Assembly: GCA_029027825.1 (NCBI GenBank)
Contig: CP093399.1
Coordinates: 3,162,001 to 3,226,000 of the forward strand
DNA length: 64,000 nucleotides
DNA from: Rs1 sp029027825
Lineage (GTDB): Bacteria; Pseudomonadota; Gammaproteobacteria; Pseudomonadales; Balneatricaceae
Direction: 5' to 3'
A model generated the notes under the pieces. It ran no database searches and had not been told where the DNA came from. It worked only from the letters and a program-made list of their open reading frames with translations. Of this stretch, positions 47,124 through 56,219 are shown one piece after another (position 1 is the first letter of the stretch; each line of letters begins with the position of its first letter). The position numbers were made by a program, and so were the translations under genes.

Positions 47124-48017
47124 TTACTTAAATATTTTATTGTATAATTTTATAAATACATTTTTCTTCAGGGAACGGAAATATATATTGAATTTCTTCC
47201 TATTATAATCAGATTCCTTTATCTGTATTTCACTTTGAATAAATTCTAGATTTAATTCTGAATCGAAATCCAATGATGTACTACAATGCGTACCGCTATT
47301 GTCATTTCCAATGTTTTTAACATACGTCTTACCTGGATATAATTTTAGCATATCCTTCAAAAAATCACTAACATACCAGCGTATTGCCCAAGAATCATTG
47401 TTGCCTTTTATTTTTTCGGACAACATCTTTGTGTATCCATATCTACCATTAAATTCACATTCATATTCCAAACCATTAGCTTTTAACTGGTTTAATAACG
47501 ATCGTCCATCAGCATCAAATTCCTTCCAAGCTCTAGACCAAGTAGCCCAGCCCCAACAATCAGCCCCCCTTATAAAAAAGCTATCAGGCAAATTAGATAT
47601 AGGATAAATATAGCCATGAATCGAGGCTACTTTCTGATTGGTGGCATATAGATTCAAATTAGAGTTCATATATTTTAAAAAACAAGGGCTTGTCACTAAA
47701 TCATCTTCGAGCACAATGATCTTTCCATATTTGTTAACAATTTCAGATACTCCATCAACAATGGAAGCAGCCAATCCCCAATTTTTTTCTCTTTTAATGA
47801 TTGTTATTGTTTTAAAACCAGTAATAGACATTGCATACGATCTCACTTCATTGACCGCCACTTCATTCTTACCAACCTTTGAACCGTCAGAATAAATAAA
47901 CAGTTCACTTTCTGCCGCTAAATCATTTTTTTGCAAAGCTTCAATTGTTTGCTTAGTATGCCAAAGCCTGTTAAAAACAAATAGAACAATAGGAGATAAC
48001 TGTCCATCAACTATCAT
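47124..48017 (-). CDS. GNT-I-like / GT2-type glycosyltransferase
   Basis: A 297-residue protein starting SPIVLFVFNRLWHTKQTIEAL, then SDGSKVG, NWGLAASIVDGV, IIVLEDDLVTSP (DxD-like EDD) and FIRGADCWGWATWSRAW. These match glycosyltransferases distantly related to GNT-I that occur in bacterial O-antigen loci. It is preceded by a 181-bp gap containing a perfect TATAAT on the minus strand (48053-48058), so an internal promoter is possible. Confidence 0.75.
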   Translation of the reverse strand: MIVDGQLSPIVLFVFNRLWHTKQTIEALQKNDLAAESELFIYSDGSKVGKNEVAVNEVRSYAMSITGFKTITIIKREKNWGLAASIVDGVSEIVNKYGKIIVLEDDLVTSPCFLKYMNSNLNLYATNQKVASIHGYIYPISNLPDSFFIRGADCWGWATWSRAWKEFDADGRSLLNQLKANGLEYECEFNGRYGYTKMLSEKIKGNNDSWAIRWYVSDFLKDMLKLYPGKTYVKNIGNDNSGTHCSTSLDFDSELNLEFIQSEIQIKESDYNRKKFNIYFRSLKKNVFIKLYNKIFK

Positions 48018-48198
48018 AGTATATGATTCCTTAATAATACTGAGTTATTAACATTATATAATTAATTAGAACTCTAAAGAGAACTAATATTTTGACTTCC
48101 AAGAAGTAAATATGAGGAGCTAAGTTCAATAGGTGTTGACTATCTAGTATTTTACGGGCTCTTCATTAATTAAACTAATTCCGCGTTATAGGCAATAC

Positions 48199-49068
48199 TT
48201 ATTTTTTTTGACGATGATTTTCAACTACATCTATTACGGTTGACCAAGAAGGCTGAATACTTGGGTGGGACTCAATTTTTTGTTTCCAGCCATACCAATA
48301 TTTTGGAAATATCATCAACTTCTTATCTACTGACAAAAAAGCACCCCACCACGAAAAACTACTATTCGAAACAATTCCATACTTGCATAAAGACATAATC
48401 GCCAAATCTGTGTTTAAATCCTCTTTCGATACCACTTTATTATCAATCTGGTCAAAACAACAATCAACAAACCCAGGATCATCTGTTAATAAAACATAAA
48501 ATGGATTTTCTACATTTCTTTCAATTTCATTTATTGCATTGATAAAATATTGTTTCGGCAAATCAATACCACGCTCACCTTGAAACACTTCTGATACATA
48601 ATCACCTCGTCTTACATGGATGAACACCTTGTTACTTTCAGGTAGCCCTTGCAATATTTGTTTAGCTCTAGCCAAACATTCAGCTTTCAACTTGAAATCG
48701 ATTTTTTCAGGTATAAATAATTTTTCAGTTTGAAAAAAACCCGTTTTGACATATGTAAAAGAAAAAATACCTTTAATTACCCTCACTTCTGGTAAAGCTG
48801 AAGTTTCATTCCTTACTTGCTCAATATAATTTATGAGTTTACATTTGACTAAAAAAAATAAAATTTTTGAAAATATTTTTCTATATAATAAAAGAGGAAT
48901 TCGTGAAGTCGTTATGAATTGAAAATTTTCATTTCCCATATCAAAACAGCTTAAAAACTGATCCATATTGACACAGACTACCTTCTCTCCCTTGCGAGCG
49001 AGGGTGTTTAAGAAGGCATATTGGAAAATTTGGTTTCCTAACCTTCCATCTGATATAAAAAAAATCAC
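48199..49068 (-). CDS. Alpha-1,2-fucosyltransferase (GT11)
   Basis: A 289-residue GT11-family protein. The first motif is GRLGNQIFQYAFLN, and the GDP-fucose site is HVRRGDY (HxRRxDY). The late motifs are LTDDPGF and SNSSFSWWGAFLS. It would add L-fucose in alpha-1,2 linkage, consistent with the gmd-fcl GDP-fucose genes upstream. It overlaps the FkbM-like gene by four bases. Confidence 0.9.
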   Translation of the reverse strand: MIFFISDGRLGNQIFQYAFLNTLARKGEKVVCVNMDQFLSCFDMGNENFQFITTSRIPLLLYRKIFSKILFFLVKCKLINYIEQVRNETSALPEVRVIKGIFSFTYVKTGFFQTEKLFIPEKIDFKLKAECLARAKQILQGLPESNKVFIHVRRGDYVSEVFQGERGIDLPKQYFINAINEIERNVENPFYVLLTDDPGFVDCCFDQIDNKVVSKEDLNTDLAIMSLCKYGIVSNSSFSWWGAFLSVDKKLMIFPKYWYGWKQKIESHPSIQPSWSTVIDVVENHRQKK

Positions 49069-49850
49069 TTAGATATGCCATCCGAAACAGCTACATAATT
49101 GGAGTATTGAAAATTATCCATATATGGTGAATATTTTCTTCTGTGTAGTCCATTTGGCATGATCTTGGCCAAACTAAAGCCTTTACTATTAAAAAAATGA
49201 TACAGATCCATCAAGCTAGTATGCGAATCTAAATTAGCTCCACCGTACTCAAATTGTATATAATCTATAAAATTACCATTCATATATTCACCGAATCCTT
49301 CAAGAGCTGATAGCTCGTGACCTTCAATGTCAATTTTCACCAAATCAATATGATCTATTTTTTTCTGTTTAATATATTCGTCAAGACGTCTTAATTCTAT
49401 TTCTTCACTCTTATCAAGCTTCAAATTATAACATTCTAGATTTCTTTGATAGAGCGAAGCCAAACCACTCTTTTCTTCATCGAAATAGATGGTTGCAATG
49501 GTATTTGATTTCGACGCACCGAAGTTATTTAATCTAACATTGCTACCACTTAATTCTCGCTCGACCACCTCAAAACAGCTTTTAGTAGGCTCGAACAAAT
49601 GCAAGTCAATATCAACATTATGATCAATTGATTTTATTTGTACCATTTTTGAATATTCACCTACATTGGCTCCAATATCAAAGACAATTCTTTTTATTTT
49701 ATCCTTTTTAAACAATAGAAAAATTTTTTCTAAAAACAAAGCCTCTCCGTTAATACTAAAATCAGCTCGACCATTATTTTCAAGAAAATTAAAAATCATA
49801 AAAGATAGTGATATAAGCTTTCTTTTTATAAAACCCAATTTTATAAACAT
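49065..49850 (-). CDS. FkbM-family methyltransferase
   Basis: A 261-residue protein with FDIGANVGEYSKMV (SAM motif I), LHLFEPTKSCF, and VKIDIEGHELSALEGF, the FkbM signature. It is likely an O-methyltransferase acting on a sugar of this polysaccharide. Its start codon overlaps the stop of the DUF268-like gene upstream (TAATG). Confidence 0.88.
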   Translation of the reverse strand: MFIKLGFIKRKLISLSFMIFNFLENNGRADFSINGEALFLEKIFLLFKKDKIKRIVFDIGANVGEYSKMVQIKSIDHNVDIDLHLFEPTKSCFEVVERELSGSNVRLNNFGASKSNTIATIYFDEEKSGLASLYQRNLECYNLKLDKSEEIELRRLDEYIKQKKIDHIDLVKIDIEGHELSALEGFGEYMNGNFIDYIQFEYGGANLDSHTSLMDLYHFFNSKGFSLAKIMPNGLHRRKYSPYMDNFQYSNYVAVSDGISK

Positions 49851-50623
49851 TATCTCTCTTTCCTCAATCTAAATAATCCTGTGCCAAATCCTTTCAACGG
49901 ATCATATCCATCAAACATTTTTATACCATAGTGATATTTTTCATCAATGATTTTAAATCACTCAAATAACTCAATCAAATAATTTATTTTGAAAGCACGG
50001 TGTGCATTAAAATAAACTGTATTTTCGTTGTCCACAGGAACACTAAGCAGTAGCGTCCCGCCAATTTTCAAAACTCTTTTTAACTCAATGATGGCTTTCT
50101 CGCTTCCAAATGAATCTATGGGATCACCATAACGACCTAACCCTATGTGCTCTACAACACATAGCGATGATATCGTTTCCAATGATTCATCTTCAAATGG
50201 TAACGCGAGTATAGATCCTTCTTTGAAATGCAAATGGTCTAACTCCAACTCAATCGGTCTTATATCAATCATCGTAATGGGCACAAACTGAGACAGAATA
50301 CCCATTGTTTTTGCAGAACTTCCTACATCATAGTGGTGTTTCGGCTTTAATTCAAAAAGGTGTTTTGCTGCCCAGCTATCTTGAAAAAAATACGTAGGCT
50401 CTATTGGTGTATATTTTAAGTTATCATTTAAACATGGATACCACACCAATTTTGAAAAATTTTCATTCTTATTCATCTTTGTAAATAATTTTATTTCTTT
50501 CAAAAACCATATATATTGTTTAAGCAATAGTATTGGACTACATTTTAAAAAAGAACTAGCTCCCAGTAATAGAAAGTAAATGTTTCTAACTAGACTTATT
50601 TGTTTTATCCTTTTGATCACCAA
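49850..50623 (-). pseudogene. DUF268-like methyltransferase-fold protein interrupted by an in-frame TGA
   Basis: The frame from 50623 runs 221 codons, with YDVGSSAKTMGILSQF, MIDIRPIELE, SSLCVVEHIGLGRYGDP and GGTLLLSVP, then hits TGA at 49958-49960. The same frame continues for 35 codons beginning FKIIDEKYHYG and including GTGLFRLRKER, then ends in TAA overlapping the fkbM-like ATG. The C-terminal GxGLF text is what full-length members of this family carry, so the TGA is a premature stop (perhaps GGA Gly to TGA). The truncated product may or may not fold. Confidence 0.82.
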
Positions 50624-50624
50624 A

Positions 50625-51263
50625 TCACACCACCACTCTTTTTATCAATCGTTGAATAATACCCGTTTTTTTATTAGCTTTATTTGTAATTATTTTTTGC
50701 ATGAATGTTTTGAATCCATTACTTATTTTTTCTGGAAATATATAAATCACATCTTCATGTACAACTAACTCCCAATTTTCTGGAATTGATTTAACAATTT
50801 CAACAAGTGTAGGCCAATTTTCATATTTATGTGGTAATGGTGGGGGCTTCAAAAAACATCTTGCATCGTCAATTAAAATTACGTGATTATTCGAACTGTT
50901 AAAAATAATTTCTAGTTCTTCAATTAGCGGACACTCGTCATCTTGACCATAAGTTTCGCCGCCACTCCAATGTGCATCTAACCAAAATAAAATATTATTG
51001 TTGCCTTCTAATACTTTTTGCAGATAATCCCTTGTATCCCCCTTCAACATAGTAATATTTGGGATGTCTTTTAAATTTTTTTTTGCCTTAGTAAACATTT
51101 CATCAGATTTTTCGATAGTCAATACTTTGCTAAAATTCTCACTCATTTTTTTAGCTGTTCCGCCATGATAAGTCCCCCCTTCGACAAACACTTCCAAATT
51201 CAATATTTTCTTTAGATATTCGGCTTCTTTTTCTGGTACTCCGAAATTCACTGATCCCATCAT
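50625..51263 (-). CDS. Class I SAM-dependent methyltransferase-like protein
   Basis: A 212-residue protein with VFVEGGTYHGGTAKKM (SAM site with an unusual GGTYHGG loop), VLTIEKSDEMF, LKGDTRDYLQ, FWLDAHWSGGETYG and VILIDDARCF. It resembles the Methyltransf_24/TylF-like group of O-methyltransferases. One base separates it from the interrupted gene, and its start overlaps the wzx stop. Confidence 0.72.
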   Translation of the reverse strand: MMGSVNFGVPEKEAEYLKKILNLEVFVEGGTYHGGTAKKMSENFSKVLTIEKSDEMFTKAKKNLKDIPNITMLKGDTRDYLQKVLEGNNNILFWLDAHWSGGETYGQDDECPLIEELEIIFNSSNNHVILIDDARCFLKPPPLPHKYENWPTLVEIVKSIPENWELVVHEDVIYIFPEKISNGFKTFMQKIITNKANKKTGIIQRLIKRVVV

Positions 51264-52588
51264 AATTTCCTATAACTTAATTTGTAAAATGTAACTATAC
51301 CTTTCATTTGTAGCAATACGTTGTTTCTTGTTTTTGAATACAAAAAATCAATAATGAACACAGTGAATGAAAAAGAGACTATAGTAGCTACCACTGCTCC
51401 TTTTCCGCCATATTCACCTATCCACAAATAATTAAGCATAATATTTATTGCTGTACCTATAACCATAGTTATCAATGAAAATTTCATTAGATTTTCTGTT
51501 AAAATATAAACACCTCTTGCTACTCCCATATTTGCAAAAAAGAGTCTTATTGACATTAATGATAACAATACTCCAGCCGGCTGATATTCTTTCCCAAAAA
51601 GAAAGGCAATAATTTCTTCTGCTAAAAAATAGATAGGTATTGCGGTCACTAGAAATAGAACAAAATTCAATCTATATAAATTCAGCAGCCTATTCTGATA
51701 TAATTCAACGGAGTGCTCCTTTGCTTTTTGAATTGAAGGATACAGTGAAGATTTAAGAATCATAGGTACGAAAGCAAACACCTCAATTAATCGCATAGCC
51801 ACACTGTAAAAACCCACTTCCACATTCCCTAACATTTCTTTCAGCATTACTTGATCAATTCTTGCTTGAACGGTTAACACTATACTGCTCAAAATTAACG
51901 GCCAAGAATCCTTAAGTAGCTTTGTAGCCATTACCCACTCAAAACACCAATTCGATAAATTTTTCTTACTTGCTTTCTTATAAAATAAAATCAAGCCTAT
52001 TGCTATGACTAAACTATCAAATACAATTACTAGGGCAAATGCTATTAAAGAAGCTTCATTTAATATAAGTGTAATTTTAATGACCGTAGATAGCGCAAGA
52101 CTAATACTATTAGCTAAAGCTACATATTTTGAAAGCACCTTAGACTGATAATAATAATCAATGACATTAAAACTTTGAAAAATTGTTGCAGATGTAATGA
52201 TAAAAATGAGCAAATTGGTATAGTTATCATTACTGGTTAATTGCACTGCTATGGCTAACACTGGGAGGATAATCATTGCACCTACTAGTTTCAAACATAA
52301 AGCAGTTCCTAATAAAACATCTCTTTGAGTATCATCTTTGATTAGCTCACGTACAATTATGCCATCTAGCCCTAAAGTGGCTATCGCTGTAAATAGAAAA
52401 ACAAAACTTTGTGCATAACTCAACAATCCAAATTGTTCAGGTCCTAAATAGCGAGCAACCCAAATTCCAACGAATAAACCAACACCCATACGAAGAATTT
52501 TCTCAGCCATAAGCCATGAGATATTTTCGAAATATCGCATAAAACTATGATTGGTACTTAATTCTTTTAATTTCGAGATCAACCTCAT
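51260..52588 (-). CDS. wzx: Wzx-type polysaccharide flippase
   Basis: A 442-residue membrane protein of the PST/MATE-like exporter group with about 12-14 hydrophobic segments. It has VARYLGPEQFGLLSYAQSFV near the N terminus and LDGIIVREL, typical of flippases that move lipid-linked repeat units across the inner membrane. I chose 52588 (MRLISKLKEL), whose ATG overlaps the fcl stop as ATGA; the frame could start at 52621. Works with the Wzy-like protein. Confidence 0.9.
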   Translation of the reverse strand: MRLISKLKELSTNHSFMRYFENISWLMAEKILRMGVGLFVGIWVARYLGPEQFGLLSYAQSFVFLFTAIATLGLDGIIVRELIKDDTQRDVLLGTALCLKLVGAMIILPVLAIAVQLTSNDNYTNLLIFIITSATIFQSFNVIDYYYQSKVLSKYVALANSISLALSTVIKITLILNEASLIAFALVIVFDSLVIAIGLILFYKKASKKNLSNWCFEWVMATKLLKDSWPLILSSIVLTVQARIDQVMLKEMLGNVEVGFYSVAMRLIEVFAFVPMILKSSLYPSIQKAKEHSVELYQNRLLNLYRLNFVLFLVTAIPIYFLAEEIIAFLFGKEYQPAGVLLSLMSIRLFFANMGVARGVYILTENLMKFSLITMVIGTAINIMLNYLWIGEYGGKGAVVATIVSFSFTVFIIDFLYSKTRNNVLLQMKGIVTFYKLSYRKL

Positions 52589-53556
52589 TTGATGAAAAGA
52601 TTTTTGTTTTCTAAAAACCATTGATAAGTCATTTCAAGTCCGTGCTCCAGTGATGTGCTAGCCTTCCAGCCTAATCGTCCGATTTTTGAGACATTCATAA
52701 GTTTACGTGGTGCACCATCAGGTTTCGTTGCATCAAACTTTATCTTACCCTCAAATCCAATAACCTTAGCCAGGGTTTCCACCAATTCACGAATTGTACA
52801 GTCAATTCCGGATCCGACGTTAATATGACTTAACATAGGTACGGTATTTTGATCATAAATTGTTTTTTCTAGATTCATTACATAAGCAGAAGCCGCTGCC
52901 ATATCATCAACATATAGAAATTCACGCATCGGCCTACCACTTCCCCATGCTACAACCTCTGCATCATTATTAAGTTTAGCTTCATGGAAACGTCTAATTA
53001 AGGCAGGAATAACGTGACTATTTTCGGGGTGAAAATTATCGTGCGCCCCATAAAGATTGGTTGGCATCACACTGCGGTAATCTCTGCCATATTGGCGGTT
53101 ATAACTTTCACAAAGCTTAATACCTGCTATTTTAGCAATGGCGTAAGGCTCGTTAGTTTCCTCTAATGTGCCTGTCAGTAATGCAGACTCCTTCATTGGT
53201 TGTTCTGCTAACTTAGGGTATATACACGAAGATCCTAAAAACAATAACTGCTGAATATTAGCTATATGAGCGCTGTTAATAATATTGCATTGAATCATCA
53301 AATTTTCATAAATAAAATCAGCAGGGTAGGCATTGTTAGCAACAATACCGCCTACTTTAGCAGCAGCTAAATACACTTGATCTATTTTTTCTGTCTGAAA
53401 AAACTCAAGTACAGCTTGTTGATTAGTTAAGTCGAGTTCTTGACGGGATCGCGTAATTAACTCTATATTAACATTTTTACTCAATTGGCGGACAATAGCA
53501 GAACCAACCATGCCGTTGTGGCCAGCGACAAATATACGTTTGTTATTATTACTCAT
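52585..53556 (-). CDS. fcl: GDP-L-fucose synthase
   Basis: Epimerises and reduces GDP-4-keto-6-deoxymannose to GDP-L-fucose. Motifs are FVAGHNGMVGSAIVRQL (NADP-binding), AAAKVGGI, FLGSSCIYPKLAEQP, YAIAKIAGIKLCE (YxxxK), NLYGAHDNF and NVGSGIDCTI. At 323 residues it has family length. It lies four bases after gmd. Confidence 0.96.
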   Translation of the reverse strand: MSNNNKRIFVAGHNGMVGSAIVRQLSKNVNIELITRSRQELDLTNQQAVLEFFQTEKIDQVYLAAAKVGGIVANNAYPADFIYENLMIQCNIINSAHIANIQQLLFLGSSCIYPKLAEQPMKESALLTGTLEETNEPYAIAKIAGIKLCESYNRQYGRDYRSVMPTNLYGAHDNFHPENSHVIPALIRRFHEAKLNNDAEVVAWGSGRPMREFLYVDDMAAASAYVMNLEKTIYDQNTVPMLSHINVGSGIDCTIRELVETLAKVIGFEGKIKFDATKPDGAPRKLMNVSKIGRLGWKASTSLEHGLEMTYQWFLENKNLFIK

Positions 53557-53559
53557 TAT

Positions 53560-54672
53560 CTAGCTCTCAACAATCATGGTCATATCGTATCCATGCTCTT
53601 TTAAAATTGCATGTTGCTTAGCTTTATTCAGATCATTTTCTACCATTTCAGCACACAACTGCTCTACCGTTATTTCTGGAACCCAGCCCAATTTTTCTTT
53701 TGCTTTAGATGGGTCGCCTAACAAAGTTTCAACCTCTGCTGGGCGAAAATAACGGGAATCAACTTTAACAATCACATCGCCTATTTTTAAGGCAGGGGCA
53801 TTATCGCCAACAATTTCTTTAATTGTTGCTATTTCATTCAATCCTTCACCGGTAAATTCCAGCTCGACGCCTACTTCTTTTGCCGATAAAGCAACAAATT
53901 CACGAACGCTGATTTGCTTACCTGTTGCAATCACGAAATCATCGGCTTTATCTTGCTGTAACATTAACCATTGCATGCGTACATAATCCTTTGCATGCCC
54001 CCAATCGCGCAGTGCATCCATGTTACCAAGGTATAGACATTTCTCTAGGCCTTGAGACATATTAGCTATCGCCCGCGTAATTTTACGTGTCACAAATGTC
54101 TCACCGCGACGTGGTGATTCATGGTTAAATAAAATCCCATTACAGGCATACATACCGTATGATTCACGATAATTAACGACAATCCAATATGCATACATTT
54201 TAGCGACTGCATAAGGTGAGCGCGGGTGAAATGGTGTCGTTTCTTTTTGTGGGATTTCTTGAACTTCGCCGTATAATTCTGATGTAGATGCTTGATAAAA
54301 TTTCGTCTTCTTTTCTAGCCCTAAAAACCTGATCGCCTCTAATAAACGTAATGTGCCCATCGCATCAACATCAGCAGTATACTCTGGGCACTCAAAAGAA
54401 ACAGCGACATGTGACTGCGCACCCAAGTTATAGACTTCATCTGGTTGCACATCATTTATAATACGGGTTAAATTTGACGAATCCGTTAAGTCACCATAGT
54501 GTAAAAAGAATTTTTGATCCTTTTCATGGTTATCTTGATAGATATGATCAACGCGCTCAGTATTCAGTGATGAAGACCGACGCTTGATACCATGTACTTC
54601 GTAACCTTTTTCTAATAATAACTCCGCTAGATATGATCCATCTTGACCTGTCACACCCGTAATCAATGCCAC
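53560..54672 (-). CDS. gmd: GDP-mannose 4,6-dehydratase
   Basis: Converts GDP-mannose to GDP-4-keto-6-deoxymannose. Motifs are ALITGVTGQDGSYLAELLL, HYGDLTDSSNL, ASTSELYG, YAVAKMYAYWI (YxxxK) and ILFNHESPRRGETFVTRK. The frame begins with GTG at 54672, giving VALITG. In-frame codons just upstream (54673-54687: Ile-Asn-Lys-Val-Lys) resemble the usual family N terminus, but no ATG, GTG or TTG precedes them, so the true start may be a rare ATT at 54687. Confidence 0.95.
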   Translation of the reverse strand: MALITGVTGQDGSYLAELLLEKGYEVHGIKRRSSSLNTERVDHIYQDNHEKDQKFFLHYGDLTDSSNLTRIINDVQPDEVYNLGAQSHVAVSFECPEYTADVDAMGTLRLLEAIRFLGLEKKTKFYQASTSELYGEVQEIPQKETTPFHPRSPYAVAKMYAYWIVVNYRESYGMYACNGILFNHESPRRGETFVTRKITRAIANMSQGLEKCLYLGNMDALRDWGHAKDYVRMQWLMLQQDKADDFVIATGKQISVREFVALSAKEVGVELEFTGEGLNEIATIKEIVGDNAPALKIGDVIVKVDSRYFRPAEVETLLGDPSKAKEKLGWVPEITVEQLCAEMVENDLNKAKQHAILKEHGYDMTMIVES

Positions 54673-54737
54673 TTTAACTTTATTAATTTTAATTCCAAGG
54701 GTATTAAATTTATAACTTAATTAACTTTTTTAGCATG

Positions 54738-56150
54738 CTAATTACGTCCATATTTATCATCAAAACGTACGATATCATCCTCTCCTAAATACGCACCAGT
54801 TTGAACTTCAATTAACTCTAATGGAAGGATACCGGGATTCTCTAACGCGTGTATTTGACCTAATGGGATGTATGTTGACTGGTTTTCTGTCACCAAGAAC
54901 GTTTTATCTCCGTTGGTCACTTTCGCAGTACCTGATACTACCACCCAATGCTCAGATCTATGGTGATGCATTTGTACCGATAACTTGGCACCAGGATTGA
55001 CCGTAATTCTTTTAACTTGATCTCGCTTTCCTTTGTCTAAAGAATCGTATTTCCCCCATGGTCGATAAACTTCTCGAGAATTTTTATACTCATCGCGGCC
55101 TTGCTCTTTCAATCTCGCTACAATTTTTTTGACATCTTGTACTTTATCTTTGTGGGCAACCAATACTGCATCTTTTGTTTCAACCACAACTAAATCATCT
55201 ATGCCTATTGTCGTTACTAATCTCGAACTAGAGTAGACAAAGCAATTTTCTGAATTTTCTAAAATAACATCTCCATGAACTACATTACCTTGTGCATCTT
55301 TGTTATTAACCTCCCATAGCGAAGAGAAAGATCCCACATCACTCCACCCAACATCCAAAGGAACTACCACCGCATTATCAGTGCGTTCCATCACCGCATA
55401 ATCAATCGAATCGTCGGGACATTCTTTAAAAATACTCTCTTCTATTCGAGTAAAATCAAAATCTTCAATTTTTGTATTAAAAGCTCTTTGGCAAATTTCA
55501 AATATTTTTGGTGAATGAAGTTCAAGTTCTTCTAAATATGTAGAAGCTTTAAATAAAAACCTGCCACTATTCCAAAGGAAGTCCCCTGAGTCAACAAATT
55601 TTTGGGCCGTTTTGTAGTCTGGCTTTTCAACAAAACTATCAACCTCATATCCTAACCCACTGACAAGCTCTTGTTTACAGCCTTGTTTTATATAACCATA
55701 TCCAGTTTCAACATGCGTAGGAACTATTCCAAAAGTAACAAGTTTACCAGCTTCTGCATAGGCTATGGTTTTTTGAATGGTTTTTTGAAAAGAGGGTATA
55801 TTTTGAATGACATGATCTGCCGCTAAAACCAACAAGCACGGATCTTCTCCATTTTCGGTCGCGGATAAAGCCGCTAACGCAATGGCCGGCGCTGTGTTTC
55901 TGCCGATTGGTTCTAATATAATTTTACTGGCTTTAGAGCCATTGTCCCGTAACTGCTCAGCAACAATAAAACGATGTTCATTGTTGCATATAATGATCGG
56001 ATCATGACTACCCACAGCTAAACGGTTAATGGTTTCTTGTAACATGGTGTTATTACAAGTCAATGCTAAAAATTGCTTAGGATGAGAGGATCGAGAGAGC
56101 GGCCATAAGCGAGTACCACTGCCGCCAGACATAATTACTGGTAATATCAT
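54738..56150 (-). CDS. manC: Mannose-1-phosphate guanylyltransferase / mannose-6-phosphate isomerase
   Basis: A bifunctional type II enzyme of 470 residues supplying GDP-mannose to gmd. The nucleotidyltransferase domain has MSGGSGTRLWPLSR and FVEKPDYKTA. The C-terminal cupin isomerase domain has RPWGKYDSLD, VQMHHHRSEHWVVVSG and YIPLGQIHALENPG. No phosphomannomutase gene (manB/algC) is present in the window, so it must be elsewhere. Confidence 0.95.
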   Translation of the reverse strand: MILPVIMSGGSGTRLWPLSRSSHPKQFLALTCNNTMLQETINRLAVGSHDPIIICNNEHRFIVAEQLRDNGSKASKIILEPIGRNTAPAIALAALSATENGEDPCLLVLAADHVIQNIPSFQKTIQKTIAYAEAGKLVTFGIVPTHVETGYGYIKQGCKQELVSGLGYEVDSFVEKPDYKTAQKFVDSGDFLWNSGRFLFKASTYLEELELHSPKIFEICQRAFNTKIEDFDFTRIEESIFKECPDDSIDYAVMERTDNAVVVPLDVGWSDVGSFSSLWEVNNKDAQGNVVHGDVILENSENCFVYSSSRLVTTIGIDDLVVVETKDAVLVAHKDKVQDVKKIVARLKEQGRDEYKNSREVYRPWGKYDSLDKGKRDQVKRITVNPGAKLSVQMHHHRSEHWVVVSGTAKVTNGDKTFLVTENQSTYIPLGQIHALENPGILPLELIEVQTGAYLGEDDIVRFDDKYGRN

Positions 56151-56219
56151 TTTTTATCTATTAACCCCTACCTATTTTATTTATAACTTTAAGCATTTTT
56201 AATATATTTTAGAAAACAA

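Noticed and set aside
49958..49960. TGA as selenocysteine or a recoded codon
   Set aside because: No SECIS-like hairpin was evident, the family has no Sec/Cys pattern there, and other genes use TGA as a normal stop.
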